From Streptomyces sp. P3 (GTDB lineage Bacteria; Actinomycetota; Actinomycetes; Streptomycetales; Streptomycetaceae), in NCBI RefSeq assembly GCF_003032475.1, contig NZ_CP028369.1, forward strand, positions 8,866,001 to 8,930,000: 64,000 bases of DNA, given 5' to 3'. The position numbers and the translations under genes are program-made. Positions 35,202 through 44,504 of this stretch are shown in pieces. Position 1 is the first letter of the stretch. Every line of letters begins with the position of its first letter. The notes under the pieces are model-generated. The model worked only from the letters and a program-made list of their open reading frames with translations. It searched no databases and was not told the DNA's origin.

Positions 35202-37325
35202 ATGTCAGTGCTGCCTGGCATGGTTTGGATCATGTTCGAGGGACTTCATGACATCGACTGGGCTTCGATGGAGCACGCGTACGGCACGGCCGAGGAGGTG
35301 CCGACGCTCCTGTGGGCACTGCGTTCTCCGGAGGCCGAGGAGCGCCGCAAGGCCCTCGAGCGCTTCTACGGCGCGGTCCACCATCAGGGAAGTGTGTATC
35401 CGCCCACGGCGGCCAGCCTGCCTTTCCTGTGCGAGCTGGCCGCGGACGGCGCCACGCCCGACCGGGCTGCCGTCGTCGCCCTGATGGTCAGCATCGGCCG
35501 GGAGGCCCTGGACCGGGGCTTCGAGGACGACGGCGCCGAGATCGAGTACTACCCTCCGACGGGATGCACACAGGCCGTCGCTTTCCTGCGCGAGCGGGGT
35601 GGGGAGTTCGCCGAGTTCGCCCGCGACAGCGACCCGGACGTGCGCCTGGCCGCGATCGGTGGGCTCGGGCTCTTCCTCGACGACGCCGACCGGGCCGTCG
35701 CCGTGCTGCGCGAGCGGCTGGCCGCCGAGCAAGGTATCGCGGCGCGGCTGCGGACCGTTGAGGCGGCGGCCACCCTCGCACTGCGCCTGCCTGCGGCCGC
35801 GCACCGGGTGACGGACTGGCTCGCCGGGCTGGCCGCCGACCCGGCGCAGGACCCGGTGACTCGGCTCGCGGCCCTGGTCCAGCGGGCCCGCTGCGCCCCG
35901 GACGAGATCGGCGAGGACGTCGTACCGGCCGCCGTGGGACTGCTGCGCGAGACCGCCCGCGCCCTACCCGTGCAGCCGATCGCACCGGCCCCGAGCCGTC
36001 CGGCGATGCCCACGGACACCGTTGCGCCCCAGATCGTCGCCGCCTTCGAGGGGCTCGAGCGGCACACGCGCGTGTACGCACCGACCACCGCCCTGCTGCG
36101 CACGTTCCACGAAGCCCTGGGGGCCCGGGCGCCCGAGCGGACCGCGTTGCTGGCCGAGCAGCTGAGCAGCCCCGACCCCGGCTCGCGCCTGGACGCGGTC
36201 CGGATGAGCGGGGAGCTGATGGGAACCTGGCGCGGAGACCACACCCGGCTCCTCCTGCTGGTCGCCGGCCAGCTCACCACGGCCGACCAGGAGGTCGCCG
36301 CCGAGGCCGCGGCCGTCATCGAGGCCTGCCACCCGATCGCCGCCCCGGCCCGGGAGGCACTCGCCGCGCATATCGACGCCCAACGCGCGGCCCACGGCCT
36401 CGATGTGTGGGCCGCACCGCAGGCGCGGCTGCGCAGAAGCCATCAGGAGGCCGTCCGGGCCCTGGCGCGCCTCGGTGACCTGCGTGCCGTGCCGAGTCTG
36501 CTGGCCGCGCTGGACGGCGACGCCGACGCCTGGCGCGCGGTCCAGGTCGCAGGTCATCTGCCGCAGGTAGCAGACCAGTTGGTGCCCCGGCTCAGCGACC
36601 ACCTGCGCCGGATCGACCTCTCCCAGCAGTGGACCGAGATGAGCGCCAACGCGATCCTGGCCGCGCTGGCCGCGCTGGGCGACCCGGCCGCAGTTCCCGC
36701 AGTGGTGGACGCGCTCGGCGCCGCGGTGCGCCATGAGCAGCAGGGCGTCACGCAATCAGCCTTGAAGGCACTGGGGGCGTTCGGCCCGGCGTCAGCCGAA
36801 GTGCTGGACACGATACGGTGGCTGACCACCGCCACCGACGCACACGTACGGCCCGCCGCCGTCGCCGCCCTGTGGGCCGTCGGCGAAGACCTGACCGAGG
36901 TCATGCCGCTCCTGCTCGGCCTCCTCGACGACCCGATCACCTTCCGCATCAGTGACGCGGCTGAACTGCTCGGCGAGATAGGCCCACCCGCCTCCGTGGC
37001 GCTGCCGCGCCTGCGAGGCCTCCTGGCGCACGACTACGAATGGGTGCGGGTGCCGTGCGCGGCCGCTCTGTGGGAGATCGGCGGTGAGGCCGAGGCACCG
37101 GCCGTCCTGGACACCCTGCTGCAGGCCATGGCCGAGAACCCCGCGACGGCCAACCGCGTCGTGGCCTGCCTGGACCGTATGGGCCCCCTCGCGGCGCCCG
37201 CCCTGCCCCTGCTCCGCGAGCAACTGGCCCTGCCCCGGCGGGGCGGCAGATTCCAGAGCATCGACCACGACGAAGAACTCCAGCGGATCGGCCGCACCCT
37301 CATCACCCGGCTGAACGATGCCTAG
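35202..37325 (+). CDS. HEAT-repeat (PBS lyase-like) protein, 707 aa
   Basis: Almost the whole protein is tandem 30-40 residue helical hairpins: ALRSPEAEERRKALERFYGA, ARDSDPDVRLAAIGGLGLFL, LARLGDLRAVPSLLAALDGD, ALAALGDPAAVPAVVDALGA, ATDAHVRPAAVAALWAVGED, GEIGPPASVALPRLRGLLAH. The DxxVRxxAxxALxxxG signature is that of HEAT/PBS-lyase repeats, which act as protein-interaction scaffolds. N-terminus LHDIDWASMEHAYGTAEEVP is characteristic of a Streptomyces HEAT family of unknown role. Start at GTG/ATG 35202 or ATG 35232. Stand-alone gene. Confidence 0.88.
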   Translation: MSVLPGMVWIMFEGLHDIDWASMEHAYGTAEEVPTLLWALRSPEAEERRKALERFYGAVHHQGSVYPPTAASLPFLCELAADGATPDRAAVVALMVSIGREALDRGFEDDGAEIEYYPPTGCTQAVAFLRERGGEFAEFARDSDPDVRLAAIGGLGLFLDDADRAVAVLRERLAAEQGIAARLRTVEAAATLALRLPAAAHRVTDWLAGLAADPAQDPVTRLAALVQRARCAPDEIGEDVVPAAVGLLRETARALPVQPIAPAPSRPAMPTDTVAPQIVAAFEGLERHTRVYAPTTALLRTFHEALGARAPERTALLAEQLSSPDPGSRLDAVRMSGELMGTWRGDHTRLLLLVAGQLTTADQEVAAEAAAVIEACHPIAAPAREALAAHIDAQRAAHGLDVWAAPQARLRRSHQEAVRALARLGDLRAVPSLLAALDGDADAWRAVQVAGHLPQVADQLVPRLSDHLRRIDLSQQWTEMSANAILAALAALGDPAAVPAVVDALGAAVRHEQQGVTQSALKALGAFGPASAEVLDTIRWLTTATDAHVRPAAVAALWAVGEDLTEVMPLLLGLLDDPITFRISDAAELLGEIGPPASVALPRLRGLLAHDYEWVRVPCAAALWEIGGEAEAPAVLDTLLQAMAENPATANRVVACLDRMGPLAAPALPLLREQLALPRRGGRFQSIDHDEELQRIGRTLITRLNDA

Positions 37326-37358
37326 GGCCCACGGAATCGGTGGCCGCATGATGACCGA

Positions 37359-37515
37359 GTGACCGAGTTCCTCACCTGGGCTGAGTCTGCATGTGTATAC
37401 CTGCGGGCCTCCGACTACAACGAACGCGCGGTCCGGTTCTACCGACGCCACGGCTTCGAAATCACTGGTGAGCGCGAACTCCGGCGAGGAAGACTGCCAA
37501 ACCTGCGCATGACCC
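37359..37515 (+). pseudogene. GNAT acetyltransferase C-terminal remnant
   Basis: GTG 37359 frame: TEFLTWAESACVYLRASDYN, ERAVRFYRRHGFEITGEREL, RRGRLPNLRMTRE. The N-ERAVRFYRRHGF-x-ITGE stretch is the acetyl-CoA-binding end (motif B) of GNAT enzymes. The first 100 or so residues (including motif A) are missing. The frame stays open to 37655 but the rest is not conserved. Confidence 0.75.
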
Positions 37516-37644
37516 GCGAGGTCCCATCAGGCGCTGACCGAGATCATGGTCTCTTCGCGGGGCACGTACGCTCGGGATGCGCGCGGTCGACCCAGGGCGC
37601 GCCGGGCGTGAGCCCGAGGAGTTGGACGAAGGGAGCGTTCCGCA

Positions 37645-38247
37645 GTGACACGTGATCACGAGGAAGAAGTCCTGGCCCGGATCGCCAAGGGGCTTGTGTA
37701 CACCGAGTCGGAGGCCGCCTTCCAGGGTCCTCGGCGCCGCACCGAGCAGATCTTCGAGTACAACCACACACCACCGAGCGAAACGCAGAAGCGGCGATCG
37801 CTGCTCGTCGCGATCTTCGGTTCCGTCGGTGAACGCACTGTGCTGCTGCCGCCGTTCCACGCCGGGTTCGGCAGCAACGTCCATGTCGGCGACGACTTCT
37901 TCGGGAACGTGAGCCTCACGTTCGTCGACGACGTGGACATCCGCATAGGCGACGGAGTCATGATCGCGCCCAGCGTGACACTGACGACGACGGGACACCC
38001 GGTGCATCCCTCACGACGCGCTGACTTCGGACGGTTCTCGGAACCGATCGTGATCGAGGACAAGGTGTGGATCGGTAGCAACGCGGTGGTCCTGCCAGGC
38101 GTTCGCATCGGATATGGGTCGGTCATCGGCGCCGGCAGCGTCGTCAGTCACAGCATTCCCCCCATGACCGTCGCGGTCGGAACCCCTTGCCGGGTGGCCC
38201 GCCCCATCACGGACGAAGACCTCACCACACGTACCGCCGGGCATTAG
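37645..38247 (+). CDS. Sugar O-acetyltransferase, maltose/galactoside acetyltransferase-like (LbH)
   Basis: 200 residues. N-terminal Mac domain (HEEEVLARIAKGLVYTESEA) and left-handed beta-helix hexapeptides: LPPFHAGFGSNVHVGDDFFG, NVSLTFVDDVDIRIGDGVMI, APSVTLTTTGHPVHPSRRAD (catalytic His in TTTGHP), VIEDKVWIGSNAVVLPGVRI, GYGSVIGAGSVVSHSIPP. Transfers acetyl from acetyl-CoA to a sugar hydroxyl. GTG start at 37645 with a plausible GGGAG upstream. No operon partner. Confidence 0.9.
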   Translation: MTRDHEEEVLARIAKGLVYTESEAAFQGPRRRTEQIFEYNHTPPSETQKRRSLLVAIFGSVGERTVLLPPFHAGFGSNVHVGDDFFGNVSLTFVDDVDIRIGDGVMIAPSVTLTTTGHPVHPSRRADFGRFSEPIVIEDKVWIGSNAVVLPGVRIGYGSVIGAGSVVSHSIPPMTVAVGTPCRVARPITDEDLTTRTAGH

Positions 38248-38649
38248 GGCTGGTTGCGGAGTCCACGACGCCAGCACCGCCACTCGGGGACGGACAAGAC
38301 GGTGTGAGGCAGATCGGGACGGGGCTCGGCCGCCCGGGCTGTGGAAGTTGGTCCGGGCGGCTGCACGGCGGGTGGTGCTGCTGGCCGACGAGCCCGGCTA
38401 CCGGCGGCAGATCAAGAGCCAGGCCAACCTCCGCCGTCCGGCGGCGCGCAGACCCGGACCTCCGCGGCGCGAGCCCGCAACCACACCGCGAGTCCCACCG
38501 GCGGATTCACCTCCCGCGGAACCCACAGTCGAGAAAGGCGCACGTACTTCGCGAATCCCTGATTTCCCTGAGTTCTGGCCTCGGTCGACGATTCTGCGCC
38601 ACGACCGGGGCCTTGCCGCAAGGCCCCCCTTGCGCTATAAGTTGAGAGT
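38248..38649. other. Non-coding stretch after the acetyltransferase
   Basis: About 400 bp; frames on both strands are Arg/Pro-rich artefacts. It runs up to the hairpin at 38650 and then into IS debris. Confidence 0.4.
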
Positions 38650-38685
38650 GGCAAGGAGTGGGTAACCTCCTTGCCTTTGCTTTTT
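38650..38685 (+). terminator. Hairpin plus T-tract, intrinsic terminator
   Basis: GGCAAGGAG (38650-38658) pairs with CTCCTTGCC (38667-38675) and is followed by TTTGCTTTTTG: one of the few textbook intrinsic terminators with a T-run in the window. It may belong to the end of a decayed insertion sequence. Confidence 0.65.
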
Positions 38686-38949
38686 GCCGTCCGTTGTGAA
38701 CGGACAAGACCTTCCCGCATCGGGGCCCGCGACGCGCGGTCGACGGCCGAGGTGTGGTCGCCGAAGGCGGCGATCCTCGCCCATACCCCACCGCGTGTGA
38801 GGGCCGGTGTTCCGGCTGACTGAGTGGATCAACGCCGGGCGTCGCCGGGTGCGAGCAGGCTGGTGACTTCGGCGATCGCCTCGGCTGCCCGGCCCCGGAC
38901 GACGGTGCGTGACGAACACCGGCCCGCGGGGGCTGGCCGAGCACCCGGG

Positions 38950-39063
38950 CATCGCGGTCGTCCGCGTGACCGTGCCCCGTTCTTCGCCGAGGGTGCCAGG
39001 ATCGGGCACCCACCCGCGGTCCAAGCCGCCGACTGGTTCCACCTCTGGCGCAACCTCGGCCGG
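38950..39063 (+). mobile_element. ISL3-family transposase remnant
   Basis: Plus-strand reading DRAPFFAEGARIGHPPAVQA, ADWFHLWRNLG matches the DDE-domain segment of ISL3 transposases (RDRAGAYAEGA---AP-AVQVADRFHLW-NL). About 35 codons, cut on both sides. Confidence 0.7.
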
Positions 39064-39364
39064 CTCACCGGCCCCGCGCCAGGACGCTCCGTCGAGCTCG
39101 AACTCCAGCCGGACCGCTGGTGCTTCGTCCCGGCATTACGGGTCCGCCCGCGCTTTGCGGGGCAGGGGGCGTGCCCTTCCTCACCTGGTCGAACCCTTTG
39201 CGGGGCACCTGGATGCACCGCCCTGCCGCAGGCGGGCCTGCCGCTCGCCCTCCGGCCTCTGCGATTGGTCCCGTACCGGGTCAGGCGGTGGTCCAGTCGC
39301 GCAGTTGCCGGGCGATCCGGGCGACGCCGAGCGCTCCGGTCACTGCCGTGATGGCGACGGAGGT

Positions 39365-39801
39365 GGCCGACTATCTGCTCGGGTGACCACTCCTCGCAGA
39401 GGAGGGTCAGGACCGTCTGCCTGAGCGCCGGTCTGGCGGCGAGCAGGCACTGTTTGGGGCGCCGGGCGCGGTCAAGTGCCCGTTCCTGCCCAGCGATTGC
39501 CCGGTAGACGTCCCGTCCGCCGTTGTTGCCCACCTCACGGCTGATCGTCGACACCGCACGCCCCAGCAGGCCGGCGATCGCCCGGCAGGAACGGCCGGCG
39601 CAAAGCCCGCGTGAGATCTCCTCCCGCTCACTCAAGGTCAGGCTTCCAGCGCGTGCCCTGCGAGGCGCGGGAGCGATTCCTCCGATGCTTGAGGACGGTG
39701 AACACCGAGCCGGGCGGCTTGCCGATCTGTCTCGAGACGACGCTGATCGACTCCCCGGACCTCCACCGCCGCCACAGGTCGGCCTTCATCTCATCAAACA
39801 T
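39365..39801 (-). mobile_element. IS30-family transposase remnant with frameshift
   Basis: Starts MFDEMKADLWRRWRSGESIS, VVSRQIGKPPGSVFTVLKH; a shift near 39690 moves to GGIAPAPRRARAGSLTLSER, EEISRGLCAGRSCRAIAGLL, GRAVSTISREVGNNGGRDVY, RAIAGQERALDRARRPKQC and CEEWSPEQI. This is the N-terminal HTH region of IS30 transposases; the DDE catalytic domain is not recognisable downstream, where the frame degenerates. I see no intact terminal repeats. Confidence 0.8.
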
Positions 39802-39872
39802 CCCCGGCCGACCCAATCTCGCCACGTATACCGCCCTCAACCAGCACTGTTGCTCTGACCGGTTGAATCTAA

Positions 39873-40040
39873 GATCTGACCGACCGAGCGGTCACCGCGC
39901 GGGACAGCTCGACGATCTCAGCCTTGGACTCCGGCGTGAACGAACGGCGAGGCCGAGGCTTCTGCTTCCCATGCTCTCCATGACGGACATCCCCCCGGGG
40001 CAGAACCCCTGATCTCCGATGTCCGTCAAAGCGGATCAAG
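39873..40040 (-). mobile_element. IS3-family 5' end remnant (copy A): IS edge plus start of orfA
   Basis: The first about 40 codons of an IS3-type OrfA with its upstream IS edge. ATG at 39990 (MSVMESMG) is followed by a one-base deletion relative to copy B (GGGAAG to GGAAG), after which PRPRRSFTPESKAEIVELSR and VTARSV continue out of frame. The outer edge ends in TTGATCCGCTTTGACGGACA. Copy B at 60245-60414 is nearly identical over the same length and breaks off at the same GATCTG point. Confidence 0.8.
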
Positions 40041-40371
40041 CCCTGCCCGAGAGTGTGTCGATGGCGATGACGCGTGTTCTGGGGCGCCTGCCCCCGGCCC
40101 GATGTTCCACAGCGTACGAGCCTGGCGCTGCCCTTGCCGCTGCTCGGCGGGCCTGAGCCTGCCTCCCCGGCTCCGTCACCCTCGTGCATGGCTCCAAGTG
40201 GACATCCATCCGGACTTTGTCCTGGGAGTGGGAAAAGATCTGCGGATCTGTTCCTAAGTTCTTCTCGGTTCAGTAAATCGCTGCTACGTTCCTTACCAGA
40301 AGCCGGACGACTCCGCCGACGGAGGCAGGGGCCTGGATCCCCAGCCAAGGGCGCGGGGAAGGGAGGGGTTC
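40041..40371. other. Upstream region of the ROK regulator
   Basis: 330 bp without a gene. It contains AGATC-TGCG-GATCT (40236-40249) followed by the most AT-rich stretch nearby (40250-40305), a likely promoter/operator for the sugar block. Confidence 0.45.
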
Positions 40372-41562
40372 GTGAGACGTATGACTGCCCGACCTGAGAA
40401 CACGCATCAGGCGCGGCTGCTTCGTCTGCTGCGTGACAGCGGGTCCAACTCCCGTGCCCAGCTGGGTGATCTAGTAGACCTGTCGCGTTCGAAGCTGGCT
40501 GTCGAGGTGGACCGTCTGCTGGAGACGGGGCTGGTCGTCGCGGACGGACTCGCCCCCTCACGGGGCGGCCGGCGTTCGCACAACATTCGGCTCGCGCCGA
40601 CGCTGCGTTTCCTCGGCGTCGACATCGGCGCCACGTCGATCGATGTCGCCGTGACGAACGCGGAGCTGGAGGTCCTGGGGCATCTGAATCATCCGATGGA
40701 TGTCCGGGACGGCCCGGTGGCGGTCTTCGAGCAGGTGCTGTCGTTGGCCGCCAAGCTGAAGGCATCCGGTGTCGCGGAGGACTTCGACGGCGCCGGCATC
40801 GGGGTCCCGGGGCCGGTCCGCTTTCCGGAGGGTGTGCCGGTCGCGCCGCCTATCATGCCGGGCTGGGACGGCTTCCCGGTCCGGGAGGCGCTCAGTCAGG
40901 AACTGGGCTGTCCGGTCATGGTCGACAACGACGTGAACCTGATGGCCGTGGGGGAGCAGCACGCGGGCGTGGCGCGTTCCGTGCGTGACTTCCTGTGCAT
41001 CAAGATCGGCACCGGCATCGGCTGCGGGATCGTGGTCGGTGGCGAGGTCTACAGGGGGACGACGGGCAGCGCCGGCGACATCGGTCATATCCTGGTGGAG
41101 CCGGGAGGCCGTGCGTGTGCGTGTGGCAACCGAGGTTGTCTGGAGGCGCATTTCAGCGGTGCCGCGTTGGCCGCTGATGCGGAGGAGGCCGCGCGTGCGG
41201 GCCGGTCGGTGGAGCTTGCCGCTCGCCTGGAGACGGCCGGGCGTCTGACGGCCGCGGATGTGTCGGCTGCTGCGGCGGCGGGGGACGCAGTGGCTCTGGA
41301 GCTGATCAGGGAGGGCGGGGAGCGTCTGGGGCAGGTCATCGCCGGGCTTGTCAGCTTCTTCAATCCTGGGCTGGTGGTGATCGGCGGCGGTGTGACCGGG
41401 CTAGGGCACACGCTGCTGGCCAGTGTCCGGACCCAGGTCTACCGGCAGTCCTTGCCGCTGGCCACGCGCAACCTGCCGATCGTGCTGGGCGAGTTGGGGC
41501 CGACCGCCGGAGTCATCGGCGCGGCCCGGCTCAGCAGCGATCACGTCTTCTCACCGGCCTGA
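40372..41562 (+). CDS. ROK-family transcriptional regulator
   Basis: 396 residues. N-terminal winged HTH (NTHQARLLRLLRDSGSNSRA, QLGDLVDLSRSKLAVEVDRL) fused to a ROK domain: phosphate loop LGVDIGATSIDVAVTN, VMVDNDVNLMAVGE (catalytic-type Asp), KIGTGIGCGIVVGGEVYRGT, and the zinc motif GHILVEPGGRACACGNRGCL. Start GTG 40372 follows GGGAGGGG by 5 nt. ROK regulators of this NagC/XylR type repress sugar operons until the sugar binds; here the adjacent ABC importer and dehydrogenases are the obvious targets. Confidence 0.93.
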   Translation: MRRMTARPENTHQARLLRLLRDSGSNSRAQLGDLVDLSRSKLAVEVDRLLETGLVVADGLAPSRGGRRSHNIRLAPTLRFLGVDIGATSIDVAVTNAELEVLGHLNHPMDVRDGPVAVFEQVLSLAAKLKASGVAEDFDGAGIGVPGPVRFPEGVPVAPPIMPGWDGFPVREALSQELGCPVMVDNDVNLMAVGEQHAGVARSVRDFLCIKIGTGIGCGIVVGGEVYRGTTGSAGDIGHILVEPGGRACACGNRGCLEAHFSGAALAADAEEAARAGRSVELAARLETAGRLTAADVSAAAAAGDAVALELIREGGERLGQVIAGLVSFFNPGLVVIGGGVTGLGHTLLASVRTQVYRQSLPLATRNLPIVLGELGPTAGVIGAARLSSDHVFSPA

Positions 41563-41853
41563 CGGCTACCGGGCCCCGTCGGACACGGATCACCATGAGC
41601 GCCACCGCAACCCGGTGGCATCGCCATAACCCCAGGGCGCCGCCGCACCCCATAGACCGCCGTACCACCGCACGACGCTTCGGCGACCGGGTCCGGCTGC
41701 CGCGCCCTGGTCGCATGGCCGCCAGGCCATCTGCCGCTCACCCCGTACGCCCCGGCGCACACGACGCCAGGGGCTCCCCAGCGCTGCCCACCTACCCGAA
41801 CCGCCCTGTCCAGCCTGCCCGCTCACGGCCCGCATCCGCCGAGGGGATCCTTC

Positions 41854-43377
41854 ATGGCACCACGACCACCCCTGCTCACCATGTCCGGCATCACCAAGTC
41901 GTTCCCGGGCGTCCGCGCCCTGGACGGTGTGGACCTCGACGTCCAGGCCGGCGAAGTCCATTGCCTCCTCGGCCAGAACGGCGCCGGCAAGTCCACGTTG
42001 ATCAAAGTGCTCGCCGGAGCCCACCAGCCCGACGGCGGTGAGATCACCTGGCAGGGCGAGTCCGTGGCCCTGGGGTCGCCGATCACCGCCATGCGTCTCG
42101 GGATCGCCACCATCTACCAGGAACTCGACCTGATCGAGGGGCTGTCCGTCGCGGAGAACGTCTTCCTCGGGCACGAACCTACCTCCGCCGGGTTCGTCGT
42201 GCGCGGCTCCGCCGCCCGTACGGCGACCGCGGCACTGCTGAAACGTCTGGGGCACTCGGAGATCGATCCCGCGCGGCTCGTCGGCGACCTGTCCGCGGCG
42301 CAGCAGCAGATCGTCTCGATGGCCCGCGCACTGTCCCACGAGGTTCGGTTGATCGTGATGGACGAGCCGTCGGCGGCGCTCGACCCCGAAGAGGTGGACA
42401 ACCTTTTCAGGACCGTGGGCGACCTGACGGCTGAAGGCGTCGCCGTCATCTACATCTCCCACCGTCTTGAGGAGATCCGGCGCATTGGCGACCGGGTCAC
42501 GGTTCTCAAGGAGGGTCGGTCCGTCGCGGGCGGTCTGCCTGCCAAGTCCACACCCACCCATGAGGTCGTGGCCCTGATGACCGGGCGGAATGTGGAGTAC
42601 GTCTTCCCAGAGCGTCCCGCGGCGGGGTTCGCCGCGGGGAGGGAGCCGGTGCTGAAGGTCGAAGGGCTGAGCAGGCGAGGGGAGTTCGCGCCCGTCGATC
42701 TGGAGCTGCGGCCCGGTGAGATCGTCGGTCTGGCCGGGCTCGTCGGGTCCGGGCGCAGCGAGATCCTGGAGACGGTCTACGGGGCTCGCAAGCCTGACGG
42801 CGGCCGTGTCCTCGTCGACGGCACGCCTCTGCGCCCCGGCAGCGTCCGTGCCGCCGTTCGCGCCGGCATCGGCCTCGCGCCCGAGGAACGCAAGGCGCAG
42901 GGCCTGCTGATGCTGGAGTCCGTCAGCAGCAACGTGTCGGTCTCCACCCTGTCCCGGTTCGCCCGCGCGGGCTGGATCGACCGGCGTGCCGAGCGAGCCG
43001 CGGCGCACCAGGCGGTTCGGGAACTGTCGCTTCGGCCGGACAATCCCGATGCCGCCATCAGGACGCTGTCCGGCGGCAACCAGCAGAAGGCGGTGCTCGC
43101 ACGCTGGCTGTTGCGGGGCTGCAAGGTGCTGTTGCTGGACGAGCCGACCAGGGGTGTCGACATCGGTGCCAGGGCGGAGCTCTACGCAGTGATTCGCCGG
43201 CTGGCCGACGAGGGCCTGGCCGTACTTCTCGTGTCCAGTGAGGTGCCCGAGGTCCTGGGGCTCGCCGACCGGGTGCTGGTGCTCCGTGAAGGCAGCGTCG
43301 TGCACACGGCAGACGCCCGGGAGCTCGACGAGCACCGTGTACTCGATCTTGTGATGGAAGGGAGCCTGACGCCATGA
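41854..43377 (+). CDS. CUT2 sugar ABC importer, dual ATPase (RbsA/XylG-like)
   Basis: 507 residues with two ABC cassettes. First: Walker A LLGQNGAGKSTLIKVLAGAH, signature LSAAQQQIVSMARALSHEVR, Walker B LIVMDEPSAALDPEEV. Second: degenerate Walker A GLAGLVGSGRSEILETVYGA, signature LSGGNQQKAVLARWLLRGCK, Walker B VLLLDEPTRGVDIGARAELY. This arrangement is specific to the ribose/galactose/inositol CUT2 family. Energises uptake through the permease whose ATG overlaps its stop (ATGA). Located 291 bp after the ROK gene; operon leader of the importer. Confidence 0.96.
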   Translation: MAPRPPLLTMSGITKSFPGVRALDGVDLDVQAGEVHCLLGQNGAGKSTLIKVLAGAHQPDGGEITWQGESVALGSPITAMRLGIATIYQELDLIEGLSVAENVFLGHEPTSAGFVVRGSAARTATAALLKRLGHSEIDPARLVGDLSAAQQQIVSMARALSHEVRLIVMDEPSAALDPEEVDNLFRTVGDLTAEGVAVIYISHRLEEIRRIGDRVTVLKEGRSVAGGLPAKSTPTHEVVALMTGRNVEYVFPERPAAGFAAGREPVLKVEGLSRRGEFAPVDLELRPGEIVGLAGLVGSGRSEILETVYGARKPDGGRVLVDGTPLRPGSVRAAVRAGIGLAPEERKAQGLLMLESVSSNVSVSTLSRFARAGWIDRRAERAAAHQAVRELSLRPDNPDAAIRTLSGGNQQKAVLARWLLRGCKVLLLDEPTRGVDIGARAELYAVIRRLADEGLAVLLVSSEVPEVLGLADRVLVLREGSVVHTADARELDEHRVLDLVMEGSLTP

Positions 43378-44402
43378 CGCAGCCGGCCGCTGCGGCGCAG
43401 AAGGAAGCGCCGATGTCCGCCGCCGAGTCCGCGGGGGACCAGGAGAGTTCCCGCCGACTCGGTGTGCGGTGGGACGTGCGCACACTGTCCCTGCTCGGAG
43501 TCCTCGCCGTCCTCGTCGCGGTCGGTGGGATCACCGCACCGGACGAGTTCCTGGCGACGAGCAACCTGCAGCTCATCCTCACCCAGGCGTCCGTGATCGG
43601 CGTCGTCACCGTCGGCATGACGTTCGTCATCACCAGCGGCGGGATCGACCTGTCGGTCGGCGCGATCGTGGCGCTCGCCTCGGTGTGGGCGACGACCGTG
43701 GCCACGCAGGAGTTCGGCTTCGCGGGCATCCTCTTCACCGCCGTGGTCGTCGGTGTGGGCTGCGGTCTCGTGAACGGTCTGCTGATCGCCTACGGCAGGA
43801 TGGTGCCGTTCATCGCGACGCTGGCCATGCTCGCCTCCGCCCGTGGCCTGGCGCTGCAGATCACGGACGGCAGCACCCAGATCGTGAGCGTCGCATCGGT
43901 GCTCGATCTGGGTGCCAGGGACGCCTACGTCCTTGGCATCCCGCCCCTTGTTCTCATATTCGCCGCGGTCACCGTCATCGGCTGGCTGCTGCTCAACCGC
44001 ACCACCTTCGGACGCCGCACCGTCGCGGTCGGCGGCAACGCGGAAGCAGCCCGCCTGGCCGGCATCGACGTCCGCCGCCAGCGCCTGTACCTGTACCTGC
44101 TGTCCGGACTGTGCTGCGGTATCGCCGCGTTCATGCTGATCGTGCTCGCCGGCTCGGGCCAGAACACCAACGGCAACCTCTACGAGCTGGATGCCATCGC
44201 CGCGGCGATCATCGGCGGCACGCTGCTCAGCGGAGGCCGCGGCACCGTCGTCGGCTCCGTCCTCGGTGTCCTGGTCTTCACCACGATCACCAACATCTTT
44301 GCCCTGAACAACCTCGAGACCGCTGTCCAGCAGATCGCGAAGGGCGCCATCATCGTCGCCGCCGTCCTGGTCCAGCGCCGCTCGCCGCACGGCGACGCCT
44401 GA
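43374..44402 (+). CDS. CUT2 sugar ABC importer, permease (RbsC-like)
   Basis: 342 residues, eight or more membrane helices (LLGVLAVLVAVGGI, GVVTVGMTFVITSGGIDLSV, GAIVALASVWATTVA, LVLIFAAVTVIGWLLLN, YLLSGLCCGIAAFMLIVLAG, GTLLSGGRGTVVGSVLGVLV). GMTFVI-SGGIDLSVGA and the AARLAGIDVRR cytoplasmic loop that contacts the ATPase are family hallmarks. Forms the membrane pore for the sugar or cyclitol brought by the lipoprotein at 44505. Confidence 0.96.
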   Translation: MTQPAAAAQKEAPMSAAESAGDQESSRRLGVRWDVRTLSLLGVLAVLVAVGGITAPDEFLATSNLQLILTQASVIGVVTVGMTFVITSGGIDLSVGAIVALASVWATTVATQEFGFAGILFTAVVVGVGCGLVNGLLIAYGRMVPFIATLAMLASARGLALQITDGSTQIVSVASVLDLGARDAYVLGIPPLVLIFAAVTVIGWLLLNRTTFGRRTVAVGGNAEAARLAGIDVRRQRLYLYLLSGLCCGIAAFMLIVLAGSGQNTNGNLYELDAIAAAIIGGTLLSGGRGTVVGSVLGVLVFTTITNIFALNNLETAVQQIAKGAIIVAAVLVQRRSPHGDA

Positions 44403-44504
44403 CGCCGTGCCCCACACCGCCGGACGGCGGCCCCTGACATCGGCGTCCGGCGCCCCCACATCCTCCATCTGACGCACACCGCCCAGTCGAAGGGTCGATC
44501 CGCC

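Noticed and set aside
41563..41853. Short plus-strand frame between the ROK and ABC ATPase genes
   Set aside because: His/Pro/Arg-rich leader-like sequence without a start signal; better seen as untranslated spacer.
41590..43485. 631-codon minus-strand open frame across the CUT2 ATPase
   Set aside because: Mirrors the Walker and signature-bearing ATPase; composition is artefactual.
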